Origin: JBEKSX01 sp049516635
GTDB lineage: Bacteria; Bacteroidota; Ignavibacteria; Tepidaquicellales; OLB5
NCBI GenBank assembly: GCA_049516635.1
Contig: JBEKSX010000021.1
Coordinates: 1-34,189, forward strand
DNA length: 34,189 nt
Reading direction: 5' to 3'
Below the pieces are notes generated by a model. The model searched no databases, was not told where the DNA came from, and saw nothing but the letters and a program-made list of their open reading frames with translations. Numbering within the stretch: position 1 is the first letter of the stretch; every line of letters starts with the position of its first letter. Below, in pieces: positions 10,318 through 18,791 of the stretch. A program made the translations under genes and the position numbers.

Positions 10318-10375
10318 AAATATACCCTTTATGTTTTTAAAAAAACTTAATTGAGAAGGTAAGAAATTAGTATCC

Positions 10376-10391
10376 CCTACTCAAAAATACT
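10376..10391 (+). promoter_or_regulatory. Motif copy D (CCTACTCAAAAATACT), inverted orientation
   Basis: The fourth and most divergent copy of the CCTACnnnAAAATCwG motif: CCTAC and AAAAT are kept, the tail is not. It points opposite to copy C. It lies just downstream of the candidate -10 of the giant gene, about 59 bp before that gene's ATG. Confidence 0.4.
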
Positions 10392-10419
10392 TATATAGCA
10401 AGATGAATAGTATAGTCAA
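10391..10419 (-). promoter_or_regulatory. Candidate sigma70-like promoter of the giant gene
   Basis: On the minus strand, TTGACT (10419-10414) is followed after 17 bp by ATATAA (10396-10391). TATATA at 16 bp and TATAAG at 18 bp are alternatives. This predicts a leader of about 65 nt before the ATG at 10317. Motif copies C and D flank the promoter on either side. It is a sequence match only. Confidence 0.45.
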
Positions 10420-10422
10420 AAT

Positions 10423-10438
10423 CTGATTTTAGAGTAGG
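10423..10438 (-). promoter_or_regulatory. Motif copy C (CCTACTCTAAAATCAG)
   Basis: Read on the minus strand it matches CCTACnnnAAAATCwG exactly. It sits 3 bp upstream of the candidate -35 of the giant gene, where an activator such as a NarL/LuxR-type regulator could contact RNA polymerase. Such a regulator is encoded about 0.8 kb upstream. Confidence 0.5.
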
Positions 10439-10523
10439 AAAACCCTTATTTATGTGTAAGTTATATCGGACAAAATGGTTAGGAGTAAATACTAACGTGA
10501 AGACTGTATCAGCGTTTATTTCA

Positions 10524-10931
10524 TTAATTAAAATTTAATTCTGCATTCACGTGATTCATATAAACTCTGCCGTTATATACTTCCCTCACTGCGCTGATAA
10601 GTTCCCCCGGAATACTGTCTTTTTTCAAATATCCTGCTGCTCCTGCTTTTATAACTCTTTTAGCTATCTCATCCTGAGGGTTGATTGTCAAAAGAATTAT
10701 TTTAACATCAGATTTCAGCTTTTTGATATCAGAAATATTATCAATATCGCTTTTACCGGAAATGCTGATTCCGAGAATTACTATATCAAAATTGTGCATA
10801 TTGATCTGAGAAACAAGATCTTGAATGCTTGAAGACTCCCCCACCAGTTCAATATCCCGGTCTTCTAAAAGTATTTCTTTTAATCCCTTAAGGATCATTT
10901 CATTTTCATCGGCAATTAATACTTTGATCAT
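10524..10931 (-). CDS. Stand-alone degenerate receiver domain (phospho-Asp replaced by Gly)
   Basis: A 135-residue protein that aligns without gaps to the receiver half of the response regulator at 11248-11892. Both share MIKV.IAD at the start, GA.G.L.KDS.PGEL near the end of the domain, and the same spacing throughout. The acidic pair (Asp8, Glu9), the switch Thr (LLT) and the Lys of LKKDS are kept. The phospho-acceptor position 54 is Gly (VILGIS, codon GGA), where the neighbour has Asp (LILDIT). Asp to Gly via GGA needs two base changes. No LuxR-type helix-turn-helix follows, and none is visible in the 206 bp downstream. It is probably a diverged partial duplicate that cannot be phosphorylated conventionally. 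A binding decoy or a phosphorylation-independent role is inference. Confidence 0.85.
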   Translation of the reverse strand: MIKVLIADENEMILKGLKEILLEDRDIELVGESSSIQDLVSQINMHNFDIVILGISISGKSDIDNISDIKKLKSDVKIILLTINPQDEIAKRVIKAGAAGYLKKDSIPGELISAVREVYNGRVYMNHVNAELNFN

Positions 10932-11136
10932 AATCTATGGCAGAATAGTTTTACCCCCAATATGATTTAAAATAGCTTTTTATTTAAGATTTAACAGGTT
11001 CGGGAAATCTTTTGCTTATCAATACTCCAATAATATTATAATTCCCTTTTCCCTTTATCCGCTGAAAATTAGATTACTTTCTAATTTTTACCGGCAAAGA
11101 ATAATTATGAAGATATCGATAATAAGAGTAAAGAAT

Positions 11137-11144
11137 CAAATATA
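11137..11144 (-). promoter_or_regulatory. TATATTTG, candidate Bacteroidota-type -7 element
   Basis: On the minus strand this matches the TAnnTTTG consensus known for the primary sigma factor of Bacteroidota. No clear -33 TTTG lies at the usual distance. The tandem motif pair sits 35-72 bp upstream, which would suit an activator-dependent promoter for the degenerate receiver gene. Confidence 0.35.
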
Positions 11145-11178
11145 AGCTAAGCGACATTTAGAGGAAATAGGTTAAAAG

Positions 11179-11194
11179 CAGATTTTATTGTAGG
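11179..11194 (-). promoter_or_regulatory. Motif copy B (CCTACAATAAAATCTG)
   Basis: The second copy of a tandem pair. Its start lies 22 bp from copy A, about two helical turns, so both would be on the same DNA face. It lies upstream of the degenerate receiver gene. Confidence 0.5.
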
Positions 11195-11200
11195 CAAATT

Positions 11201-11216
11201 CTGATTTTTATGTAGG
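11201..11216 (-). promoter_or_regulatory. Motif copy A (CCTACATAAAAATCAG)
   Basis: The first copy of the tandem pair, read on the minus strand, starting 31 bp after the stop of the NarL-type regulator gene. It shares CCTAC, AAAATC and the final G with copies B and C. Confidence 0.5.
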
Positions 11217-11247
11217 TATTAGCATACAAACCGGTTAATCAGATAAA

Positions 11248-11892
11248 CTAATCCTTGATAGGTACAACTAATCTATGCTTGATCGCGTAATGTGCTAACT
11301 CAACGTTACTCCGCATACTCATTTTTTCGAGTACCCTTGATCTATATGTACTGACGGTCTTTACGCTAATTGACAAATTTTCCGCAATTTGATGCAGAGT
11401 ATTGCCCGAAGCTATCAGGCATAGTATCTGGAATTCCCTGTCGGAGAGATTTTCATGGGGAAGTTCGGATTTATTTTTCTCGAAAGAAAGCGCTATTGAT
11501 TCTGCTATTGAGGAACTTATATATCTATTTCCCTGTGCGACTTTCCTGATAGCCTTAATGAGTTCACCGGGGACACTATCTTTGTTCAAAAAACCCAGTG
11601 CACCGGTTTTTAAAGCTCTGATCGCAATCTCCTCCTCATGATACATAGTAAGAATCAAAACTTTCAGCCCGGGTTTTCTTCTTTTTAACTCTATCAAAAC
11701 ATCAAGACCGTTTTTGCCGGGCATAGTGATATCAAGAATGAGAACATCCCACTCCTGGTCATATAACTGTGCCATAATTTCGTCAGTATCCGCAGCTTCA
11801 CCTACAACCTTGATATCACTCTCTTCGGATAATATTTGGATTATCCCGCGTCTTACGACTGCATGGTCGTCAGCTATAAAAACTTTAATCAT
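11248..11892 (-). CDS. NarL/LuxR-family response regulator
   Basis: A cytoplasmic transcription factor of 214 residues, normal for the family. The receiver domain (1-120) has Asp8/Asp9 for metal binding, phospho-acceptor Asp54 (LILDITMPG), a switch Thr in LILTM and Lys in LNKDS. The C-terminal LuxR-type helix-turn-helix (about 148-210) opens with LSDREFQIL and has the recognition stretch SVKTVSTYRSRVLEKM. It starts 4 bp after the kinase gene stops, so the two are co-transcribed and form a cognate pair. Likely targets are the CCTACnnnAAAATCwG sites upstream of the two following genes (inference). The signal is unknown. Confidence 0.95.
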   Translation of the reverse strand: MIKVFIADDHAVVRRGIIQILSEESDIKVVGEAADTDEIMAQLYDQEWDVLILDITMPGKNGLDVLIELKRRKPGLKVLILTMYHEEEIAIRALKTGALGFLNKDSVPGELIKAIRKVAQGNRYISSSIAESIALSFEKNKSELPHENLSDREFQILCLIASGNTLHQIAENLSISVKTVSTYRSRVLEKMSMRSNVELAHYAIKHRLVVPIKD

Positions 11893-11896
11893 TTTT

Positions 11897-12994
11897 TTAA
11901 TCGATATTATTATTTGTTGGAATATTAACTACAACTGCAGTACCCCAATCGTCAGCTGAGATAAAGTCTATAGTACCTCCTAATATCTGAGCCCTTTCCT
12001 TCATACCTAAAATTCCCAGGCTTTGGCTTTTATCCAGATAATCATGGGGAAGGCCAATGCCGTTATCAATGATCTCCATAGTCAGTGTCTCGTTTGCCGA
12101 ACAGGGGTTGTTGATTCTAACCTTAACATTGGTGGCTTCAGCATGCCTTGCAACATTGGTTATAGCTTCCTGAAAGATCCTGAACAGTGCCGTAGAAACA
12201 GTCGGGCTTAAATTCAAATTTTCATCTTTTGCATTCAGGCTGCATCTGATCCCTGTTCGTGTCTGGAATTCTCTCAGTTGAAGCTCTATAGCGGGGAGCA
12301 ATCCGAGTTCATCCAGAAGCCTGGGTCTCAATCTTGTGGAAATTTCCCTGACTGATTTAATGGTGTCATCAACTGTATTCACTACCATATAAAGGCGGTC
12401 GACAAGTTCCGTAATATTTGAATACTTTTTACTTAAAGAAATAATCTCGATCTTAATGGCGGTCAGTGATTGGCCAAGCACATCATGGATCTCACGCGCA
12501 ATTTTAGAATTTTCTTCCTCTCTTATATTTTGAGAACGCTTAATTAACTGCCTCAACTTCTCACTTTTCCGGTACAATTCGCTTTCGGTATTTTTTCGCT
12601 CGTTAATTTCAGCAAGAAGGTCAACAGTACGGTTCTTGACTTTCTCTTCGAGCTCTTTGTTTAGAATTTTAAGTGCATCAAGTAAATAAACAACAACAAG
12701 GAAAAACCCAAATCTTACAAGGGCATTCCAGTAAGGGATGGCTGAAATCGTATATCTCTGTATATCCTTCACATCAGCATACATCCAGACCAATGAACTT
12801 AATAAAGCAATAAATAATGCCTCATACTTGCCTGAATACCAAGAAACTAAATATATAGGTATTAAGTAGAAGATAGAAACAGAAAATTCCACTCCTGTTA
12901 CCAGATCGATGAAACCAATCAGTAAAACAAGGGCAACACCAAGCAGTATAACAGTTATTTTGCTGCTATTATTTAAAAATTCCCTAATTTTCAA
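11897..12994 (-). CDS. Membrane histidine kinase, HisKA_3 (NarX/DesK-like) class
   Basis: A 365-residue sensor kinase. Four hydrophobic segments occupy roughly residues 12-110, with very short loops, so the sensor is probably the membrane domain itself rather than a periplasmic domain. A charged coiled-coil linker (about 112-160) follows. The HisKA_3 dimerisation helix has phospho-acceptor His170 (AREIHDVLGQ), and the HATPase has the N-box QEAITNVARHA, DNGIGL and the SLGILGMKERA G2 box. The paired regulator starts 4 bp downstream. A 283-bp gap upstream separates it from kdpE, so it should have its own promoter. I could not identify a ligand. The fold of the N-terminal membrane domain is common in environmental sensor kinases. 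Confidence 0.93.
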   Translation of the reverse strand: MKIREFLNNSSKITVILLGVALVLLIGFIDLVTGVEFSVSIFYLIPIYLVSWYSGKYEALFIALLSSLVWMYADVKDIQRYTISAIPYWNALVRFGFFLVVVYLLDALKILNKELEEKVKNRTVDLLAEINERKNTESELYRKSEKLRQLIKRSQNIREEENSKIAREIHDVLGQSLTAIKIEIISLSKKYSNITELVDRLYMVVNTVDDTIKSVREISTRLRPRLLDELGLLPAIELQLREFQTRTGIRCSLNAKDENLNLSPTVSTALFRIFQEAITNVARHAEATNVKVRINNPCSANETLTMEIIDNGIGLPHDYLDKSQSLGILGMKERAQILGGTIDFISADDWGTAVVVNIPTNNNID

Positions 12995-13277
12995 TAAATC
13001 AATATAATAAGTAAAAATTATAAAGAATAATACAAAAATTACATCTATTTATATCAATTCATTTACTCAACTGAAGACATGAGGAATTATTTGAAGTCAG
13101 TTGTGTAATCTGGTATATATCATATAAATTATTTAAAATACAGCAAATTACACAACAAAAAAAATATATATTTAGATATGTATTGCGATTCCTAATAGAT
13201 ATTCGGAGATAGAAAATTTTATATGTGATTATTAAACGGAAAAAGATTTAGTTTAAGATAGGAAATTAGTTGGAAAG

Positions 13278-13967
13278 TCACTCGAATATATTGAGTCTAT
13301 AGCCCACTCCCGATTCGGTAACAAACAATTTTGGATGATTTGGATCATCCTCCAGTTTTTTCCTGAGCTGTGCGATATAAATCCGTACATATTGGGTCTC
13401 CTCCGCAAAAACCTGCCCCCATATTTCGCGCAATATATATCCGTGTGTTATTACTTTTCCTGCATTACGAATAAATAAAGAAAGGAGATTGAATTCCGTA
13501 GCTGTCAATTTAACCGGTAATCCTTTTCTTTTGACAGTTCTGGCAGTGAAATCAACCTCTAACGAACCGTTTTTATAAAGTGGGGTACCCTGCTCGGGTT
13601 GACTATGTCTGATTGCTACCTTTATCCTCGCAAGTAGTTCTCCTGTATTGAATGGTTTTGTAAGATAATCATCTGCACCCGAGTTAAGAGCGGAAATAAT
13701 ATCTTTTTCAGAATCCCTGACAGAGAGTATGATAATAGGAATTTTAGTCCAATCGCGGAGTTTTTTTAACACGACCAGGCCGTCTTCGTCCGGCAAGCCC
13801 AGATCCAGGATAATAAGGTCAGGTCTGAAGGATGCTGTTTTCGAAATACCATCATTCCCATCTTTCGCTTCAATGATATTATACCCGCTGGATTCAAGTC
13901 CTATTTTCAAAAGCCTGCGTATTTGAACTTCATCATCTATTACTAAAATGTTTTGTTTAAGTTCCAT
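13278..13967 (-). CDS. kdpE: KdpE, OmpR-type response regulator of K+ transport
   Basis: A 229-residue DNA-binding regulator that activates kdp transcription when phosphorylated by KdpD. The receiver domain has the acidic pair Asp11/Asp12 (VIDDE), phospho-acceptor Asp55 (LIILDLGLPDEDG) and the LTKPF Lys. The C-terminal winged helix (about 130-229) has LTATEFNLL and the YVRIYIAQLRKKLEDDP recognition helix typical of KdpE. Its ATG lies inside the end of kdpD (11-bp overlap), implying translational coupling. It is the last gene of the kdp run; I see no strong terminator after it. Confidence 0.96.
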   Translation of the reverse strand: MELKQNILVIDDEVQIRRLLKIGLESSGYNIIEAKDGNDGISKTASFRPDLIILDLGLPDEDGLVVLKKLRDWTKIPIIILSVRDSEKDIISALNSGADDYLTKPFNTGELLARIKVAIRHSQPEQGTPLYKNGSLEVDFTARTVKRKGLPVKLTATEFNLLSLFIRNAGKVITHGYILREIWGQVFAEETQYVRIYIAQLRKKLEDDPNHPKLFVTESGVGYRLNIFE

Positions 13968-16659
13968 TGCTTTGCTCCAAAGTAGTTTCTTCTATAAGCG
14001 GGTTATTTTCTCTCTTCAATTGAATTGTAAATGTTGTTCCTTCTGATATTATACTTTTTACACTGATCAGACCGCTGTGTGCTTCAACAAAACCTTTTGC
14101 AATAGAAAGACCTAACCCGATTCCCCCGGTATTTTTACCTTTTGCACGGTAGAACTTATCAAAAATGTAAGTGATATGTTCCTGCGGAATTCCCGGACCA
14201 TTATCAGCAATAGTTATATAGCAATTTTCTTCATCAAATTTCGTCCTAATGTTTATTACAGTCCCGGCAGGAGTATAGATACTGGCATTATAAAGTATAT
14301 TCTTCAAAACCTGTTCTATCAAAATAAAATCTATTTTTAGAAGAGGCATATCCTGAGGAATATCAATTTCTACAATATAGTTTTTCAGCTCTTTCTCGAG
14401 CTGTTTTAGTGTACTGCTTATCAGGTCATGTATATCGTACCAGTTCAAATTCAGCTCCATCCTGCCGCTTTCCAGACGCGTCATGTCCAATAAATTTTCT
14501 ACCAAACGGTTTAACCGGTTAGATGCAATTTGTATTTCTTTCAGCAATTGCGTGTCAGGTTTTGAGGTATCGTCATTTGTACTATCCAGAAGATAGCTTA
14601 CTGAACCCAGAATAGTCGATAAAGGGGTCCTGAGCTCATGCGAGATACTGTTAAATAAATTTTTATATAGTTTTTCCGACTCCTCAATAATAAGGCTTCT
14701 TTTAGCAGTCTCGTTCAAAACCTCCCTTTCAATTGCAACAGCAATTTCCCTGACGAAACTTTCCAGAAGAGACTCCTGCTCCATCTCCAATACTTCATCA
14801 TTCTTGAATTGGACAGCAACTACGCCATAAGCTTTGCGGGGGGTGGAAAGAGGATAGTATTGTGCCTTAGCAGACGGCAATGTTTCTGTGAAACGACCAG
14901 CTTTTTTACCGTTAGTATACACCCAGGTTGCCACGCTAAATTCCTTTTGATCCAGGGTCAATACATTCTCCTGAATATATGTATTAAACAGAATATTCCG
15001 GCTATCAGTAAGAAGCACCGTAACATCTGCATTAAATACTTTGGATATGTTTTCTACAGCTGATTTTAGAACCAGATCCAGCGTTTGAGCACTTGAAAGA
15101 TCGTTTGCAAGACTATAGAGAGCTGTTAATCTCTCCTCACGCAGACGGACCGCTTTTTCTCTGGAACGGATCTTAGTATTCAGGATGCTTGTAACAATAG
15201 CTATGATGAAATACATCCCGAACATTAGAATATCCTCAATTTTGCCTATTACAAAAGTAAATCTGGGGGGTATGAAAAAATAATCCCATATTACTGCGCT
15301 CAACCCTGCCGCAAGTAAAACCGGACCGGGACCGAAAGCTAGTGCCAGCAATGCTACAGACAAAAGCAGTATATATGAAACAGTCTGGTACCCGAGAATA
15401 TGGTCAAATGGAGCGCATAATAAAGCAATAATGATAATAATAAACGAAGCATAAAAATATTTCATAGGACTGGACTGTGCTCTCAGGTAAGAAAAGATAT
15501 TTCGTTTTTCTGCGTGTAAGAGTTCCCCGCCGACAACATGCACATCAATGTTACCGCTTTCGTGAATCAGCCGTTCTACAATTTTATCCTTGAAGAGACC
15601 TGAAAAGAAAGAGAATTTTCTCGGTTTACCGACAAATATCTGAGAGATATTTTCACGTTTTGCAGTTCTTATTACAGCATTAACTATATCCTCGTCTGAC
15701 GTAGTAATGATAGCAGCGCCCAGTTCCCTCGCAAGATCAAAATTCCTCTTAAGCATTGTTTTTTCTTTGAGCGTCAGGCTGCGTGAGGTTTCCACGTATA
15801 ATACTACCCACGATGTTTCCATCGTATACGCAACCCTTCTTACCCACCTTATCAGGTTTGCAGAATAAGGACTTGGAGCAATCGCGACCATTATCCTCTG
15901 TCCTGATTTCCATGGTCCGGGAATATTCTTTTCTTTCATATACTCCCGCAGCTGACGGTCTACCCTGTCTGCGGTAAGACGCAGAGACATTTCCCGTAAT
16001 GCGGTAAGATTCCCTTTTTTGAAAAAATTTATTATGGCTTCGCGGGATTGTTCTCCCTTATATACTTTCCCTTCGGTAAGTCTCTCAAGAAGTTCATCGG
16101 GAGATATATCTATTAATTCGATCTCATCCACGGCATCGAGAATAGAATCAGGTACTGTTTCTCTTACAATAATCCCCGATATTTGATGAACTGCATCTGC
16201 CCTGCTCTCAATGTGCTGGACGTTTAAAGTAGTATACACATCTATACCGGAATCTATGATCTCCAGTACATCCAGATATCTTTTAGTGTGTCTGCTTCCG
16301 GGGATATTTGTATGGGCCAGCTCATCCACCAGAACTACTTTAGGCTTGCGTTTAAGAATTGCATCAATATCCATTTCCTCCAGCCTGATATTATTGTAGA
16401 TGACTTGTTTGCGCGGGATGATTGGAAGCCCTGAAAGTAACGCTTCAGTTTCCGGTCTGTGGTGGGTTTCAATATAACCGATTAATATATCCTCGCCCTG
16501 CTTAAACTCTCTTTGGGCATCCTGCAGCATAGCATAAGTCTTACCAACTCCTGCAGACATACCGAAGTAGATCTTCAGCTTACCCTTCTTATTTTTCTCT
16601 TCCTGATTCTTAATCCGCGCAAGAAGTTCATCGGGATCAGGGCGAAAATCGTTTTCCAT
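13957..16659 (-). CDS. kdpD: KdpD, turgor/K+ sensor histidine kinase
   Basis: A full-length 900-residue inner-membrane sensor kinase/phosphatase. The order is as in the family: an N-terminal KdpD domain with Walker A GMSAGVGKT (33-41) and DELAHTN, a universal-stress-protein-like domain (about 250-375), four closely spaced membrane helices of DUF4118 type (about 400-500), a GAF-like region (about 520-650), a HisKA helix with phospho-acceptor His674 (ISHELRTPLS), and an HATPase with DNGPGIP and GGIGLGLSIAKG. It starts 18 bp after kdpC and overlaps kdpE by 11 bp. It is expected to report low K+ to KdpE, as known for the family. Confidence 0.97.
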   Translation of the reverse strand: MENDFRPDPDELLARIKNQEEKNKKGKLKIYFGMSAGVGKTYAMLQDAQREFKQGEDILIGYIETHHRPETEALLSGLPIIPRKQVIYNNIRLEEMDIDAILKRKPKVVLVDELAHTNIPGSRHTKRYLDVLEIIDSGIDVYTTLNVQHIESRADAVHQISGIIVRETVPDSILDAVDEIELIDISPDELLERLTEGKVYKGEQSREAIINFFKKGNLTALREMSLRLTADRVDRQLREYMKEKNIPGPWKSGQRIMVAIAPSPYSANLIRWVRRVAYTMETSWVVLYVETSRSLTLKEKTMLKRNFDLARELGAAIITTSDEDIVNAVIRTAKRENISQIFVGKPRKFSFFSGLFKDKIVERLIHESGNIDVHVVGGELLHAEKRNIFSYLRAQSSPMKYFYASFIIIIIALLCAPFDHILGYQTVSYILLLSVALLALAFGPGPVLLAAGLSAVIWDYFFIPPRFTFVIGKIEDILMFGMYFIIAIVTSILNTKIRSREKAVRLREERLTALYSLANDLSSAQTLDLVLKSAVENISKVFNADVTVLLTDSRNILFNTYIQENVLTLDQKEFSVATWVYTNGKKAGRFTETLPSAKAQYYPLSTPRKAYGVVAVQFKNDEVLEMEQESLLESFVREIAVAIEREVLNETAKRSLIIEESEKLYKNLFNSISHELRTPLSTILGSVSYLLDSTNDDTSKPDTQLLKEIQIASNRLNRLVENLLDMTRLESGRMELNLNWYDIHDLISSTLKQLEKELKNYIVEIDIPQDMPLLKIDFILIEQVLKNILYNASIYTPAGTVINIRTKFDEENCYITIADNGPGIPQEHITYIFDKFYRAKGKNTGGIGLGLSIAKGFVEAHSGLISVKSIISEGTTFTIQLKRENNPLIEETTLEQSNGT

Positions 16660-16677
16660 TAATTAACAGTTATTATG

Positions 16678-17250
16678 CTAAATTTTGTCCAGCTCGATAT
16701 TCAATAAAAGGACATTGATTCTTCTTTCCCCTAAAATTCCGAATTGAGGTTTCTGAGTCAATCTATTAATTAATTCCTTAAGCTTTTTTCTTTTATTTTC
16801 GTCAAAATTACGTACTTTTGCTATCCTATCCGTTTGTAAAATAGCGTTTTCAACACTGATATCGGGGTCTACACCGCTTCCGGATGAAAATATTGCATCA
16901 TCGGGTATCTTTTCTCCCGGCTGAAGATTATTTGAATCTGCATAATTTTTTCTCCTTATTTCTGTCAATCTTTTTAATGTGTCACTGGTGGGACCAAAAT
17001 TAGTTGCACCCGAAGGCATCGGGTTGTTATCAATTGCTGAAGGTCTGGACCAGAAATAAATGCTGGTATCGAACTTTTGTCCTATTAGCTCAGAGCCAAC
17101 TATTTTGTTGTCAACTTTGATCAAGCTGCCTTCAGATTGATAAGCAAAAAATATTTTTGAAATCCCGGTAACCAGAAGGGGATAAATTACTCCTAAAATT
17201 ATTGTGAACAATATCAGTGAGTAGAACGATAAAAATATAATTTTTTTCAT
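16678..17250 (-). CDS. kdpC: KdpC subunit of the K+-transporting ATPase
   Basis: The 190-residue accessory subunit of the KdpFABC pump, with one N-terminal membrane helix (about 4-30) and a periplasmic domain. Family motifs seen are FWSRPSA, MPSGATNFGP, SGSGVDPDIS and the C-terminal NVLLLNIEL. It follows the porin gene after 145 bp rather than following kdpB directly, and precedes kdpD by 18 bp. Length and motifs are normal, so the separation from kdpB has not damaged it. Confidence 0.96.
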   Translation of the reverse strand: MKKIIFLSFYSLILFTIILGVIYPLLVTGISKIFFAYQSEGSLIKVDNKIVGSELIGQKFDTSIYFWSRPSAIDNNPMPSGATNFGPTSDTLKRLTEIRRKNYADSNNLQPGEKIPDDAIFSSGSGVDPDISVENAILQTDRIAKVRNFDENKRKKLKELINRLTQKPQFGILGERRINVLLLNIELDKI

Positions 17251-17395
17251 AATATAATTAAATCTAAAGTAATTTATAAATAAGCCAAATAAACAATAAA
17301 AAAATGATTGCTGCCGATATTCCTAATAAATTTTGTAAAAACGAACTTAATGCAACACAGCATAGCGTATCCATTTTGATAATGCAAAATTATTT

Positions 17396-18769
17396 TTAAA
17401 ATCGAGCCAATAATGCAAAAATAATTCTTGATTCCACCTTTACAAGATCAGGTCTCCAATCAGGAGGCAATTGAGTCCACTGATAACCTGTTGGTGAAGT
17501 AACGCCGCCCGGACCTGCAAAATACGGTACATTTGCTTCTCTGTGTACAAATTCGATTCTGAATGTAAAACTTTGATTTGGCATCCAATCTAAATTTGTG
17601 GAAGCATCCCAGCTTGAAAATTTATCACCCGGATTTGCCGTAAAAGGAAAAGCACCTTCTGTTTGTGTCGGGTTATTAGGATTAGGCAATGGGCTCGCCT
17701 GGCCTGTTGGAAGCAATACCAGATAACGACCCGGATTGGTCATATATCCTCCGCCGAATGTCCATGCAAATTTATTTTTTGCAAACCAAATACGGTTATA
17801 AAACATAGCACTTAAGAAATATTGGGCAGGTCCTTGGGTTGAATCACCGTTTGAAAATCCGTTAACGCCGCTTCCTTTTTCAAATCCTATATCACCTGTT
17901 AAGGAGAAAGCCATTTTGCTAATTCCTGATGACAATGGTCTGTCATAATAACGAACCAGTAAACTATTATCTGAATGAAACCGTTTTCTATCGGGCAGAC
18001 CACCCGCGTCTGTTCCCAAATAGTCATTTGTAAGTAATTTTAAATTACTGTTTGGCATCCATGTAATATTAAATCCAACTCCGGGCATACTATTAAATTT
18101 ACCATAACTTTGCCACCCGTTAATTATCCATGTTTCAATTTTTAAAAATCTTGAAGGAAAAATTTGAATACGAACACCATTAAAAAACCATGGGGTGTTA
18201 TCAGAAGTATATGATGCCTGATACTCCCAATTCTCCGGCTGATAATATGAATTTAAACCAATATAAGACATAAATAAACCGGCATCAAAATTAATACCGT
18301 ACCATTTTTTGAAATGATAGCCAATAGAAGCTTCACTCAGGTACCGGTAAACATTTGCCAGCTGATATTGTCCGCGGTACGGACTCAAATCATTTCGCGG
18401 AACTACAAGCGAACGCATGCCGAACTGTGTCATAAAACGGGCTTTTAAATTTTCATAATTAAAATCTCCGCCTATATGCATCGCCTGAAGCTGTACTTCG
18501 TTGTTACGGGCTAATGCTGTTGAGCCAACCACAGTATTATCATTTGGATTATTAAATGAATGCGTATAGCTTACATCCATCAATATACTTGGTGTAAAAT
18601 ACTTCATGTCTTTGAATATCGAAGAATCCCTGCGGTCATTTCCATTTTGCCATGTCTGATCTATTCCTTCAAAAGGTTCTCCTAATTGCTGCGCAAATAT
18701 ACAATAGGTGTTTGTTAACACCAAACTGAATATTGCTAATTGAAAAATTGATTTTAAAACTTTCTTCAT
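17396..18769 (-). CDS. Outer-membrane beta-barrel porin inside the kdp operon (OmpL-like/bbp2 type)
   Basis: A 457-residue protein with a signal peptide (MKKVLKS... cleaved near FAQ, about residue 27), then a run of alternating hydrophobic/polar strands separated by Asp/Asn-rich turns. It ends in FALLARF, with the terminal Phe expected of a BAM substrate. The sequence resembles the putative beta-barrel porin-2 family by general character; I cannot score it. It starts 22 bp after kdpB ends and lies before kdpC, all in one direction, so it is almost certainly co-transcribed with the pump. Passage of K+ or other small cations across the outer membrane is inference from context. Genes of this sort are known near kdp genes in Bacteroidota. 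Confidence 0.82.
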   Translation of the reverse strand: MKKVLKSIFQLAIFSLVLTNTYCIFAQQLGEPFEGIDQTWQNGNDRRDSSIFKDMKYFTPSILMDVSYTHSFNNPNDNTVVGSTALARNNEVQLQAMHIGGDFNYENLKARFMTQFGMRSLVVPRNDLSPYRGQYQLANVYRYLSEASIGYHFKKWYGINFDAGLFMSYIGLNSYYQPENWEYQASYTSDNTPWFFNGVRIQIFPSRFLKIETWIINGWQSYGKFNSMPGVGFNITWMPNSNLKLLTNDYLGTDAGGLPDRKRFHSDNSLLVRYYDRPLSSGISKMAFSLTGDIGFEKGSGVNGFSNGDSTQGPAQYFLSAMFYNRIWFAKNKFAWTFGGGYMTNPGRYLVLLPTGQASPLPNPNNPTQTEGAFPFTANPGDKFSSWDASTNLDWMPNQSFTFRIEFVHREANVPYFAGPGGVTSPTGYQWTQLPPDWRPDLVKVESRIIFALLARF

Positions 18770-18791
18770 TCTTTTTTTATTTTTAATTTTT

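Larger units (their letters stand above)
10932..11247. other. 316-bp intergenic region with tandem motif and candidate promoter
   Basis: This AT-rich gap separates the NarL-type regulator from the degenerate receiver. It holds motif copies A and B and a TATATTTG element, arranged as a promoter for the receiver gene with a leader of about 200 nt. I see no small gene or RNA in it. Confidence 0.6.
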
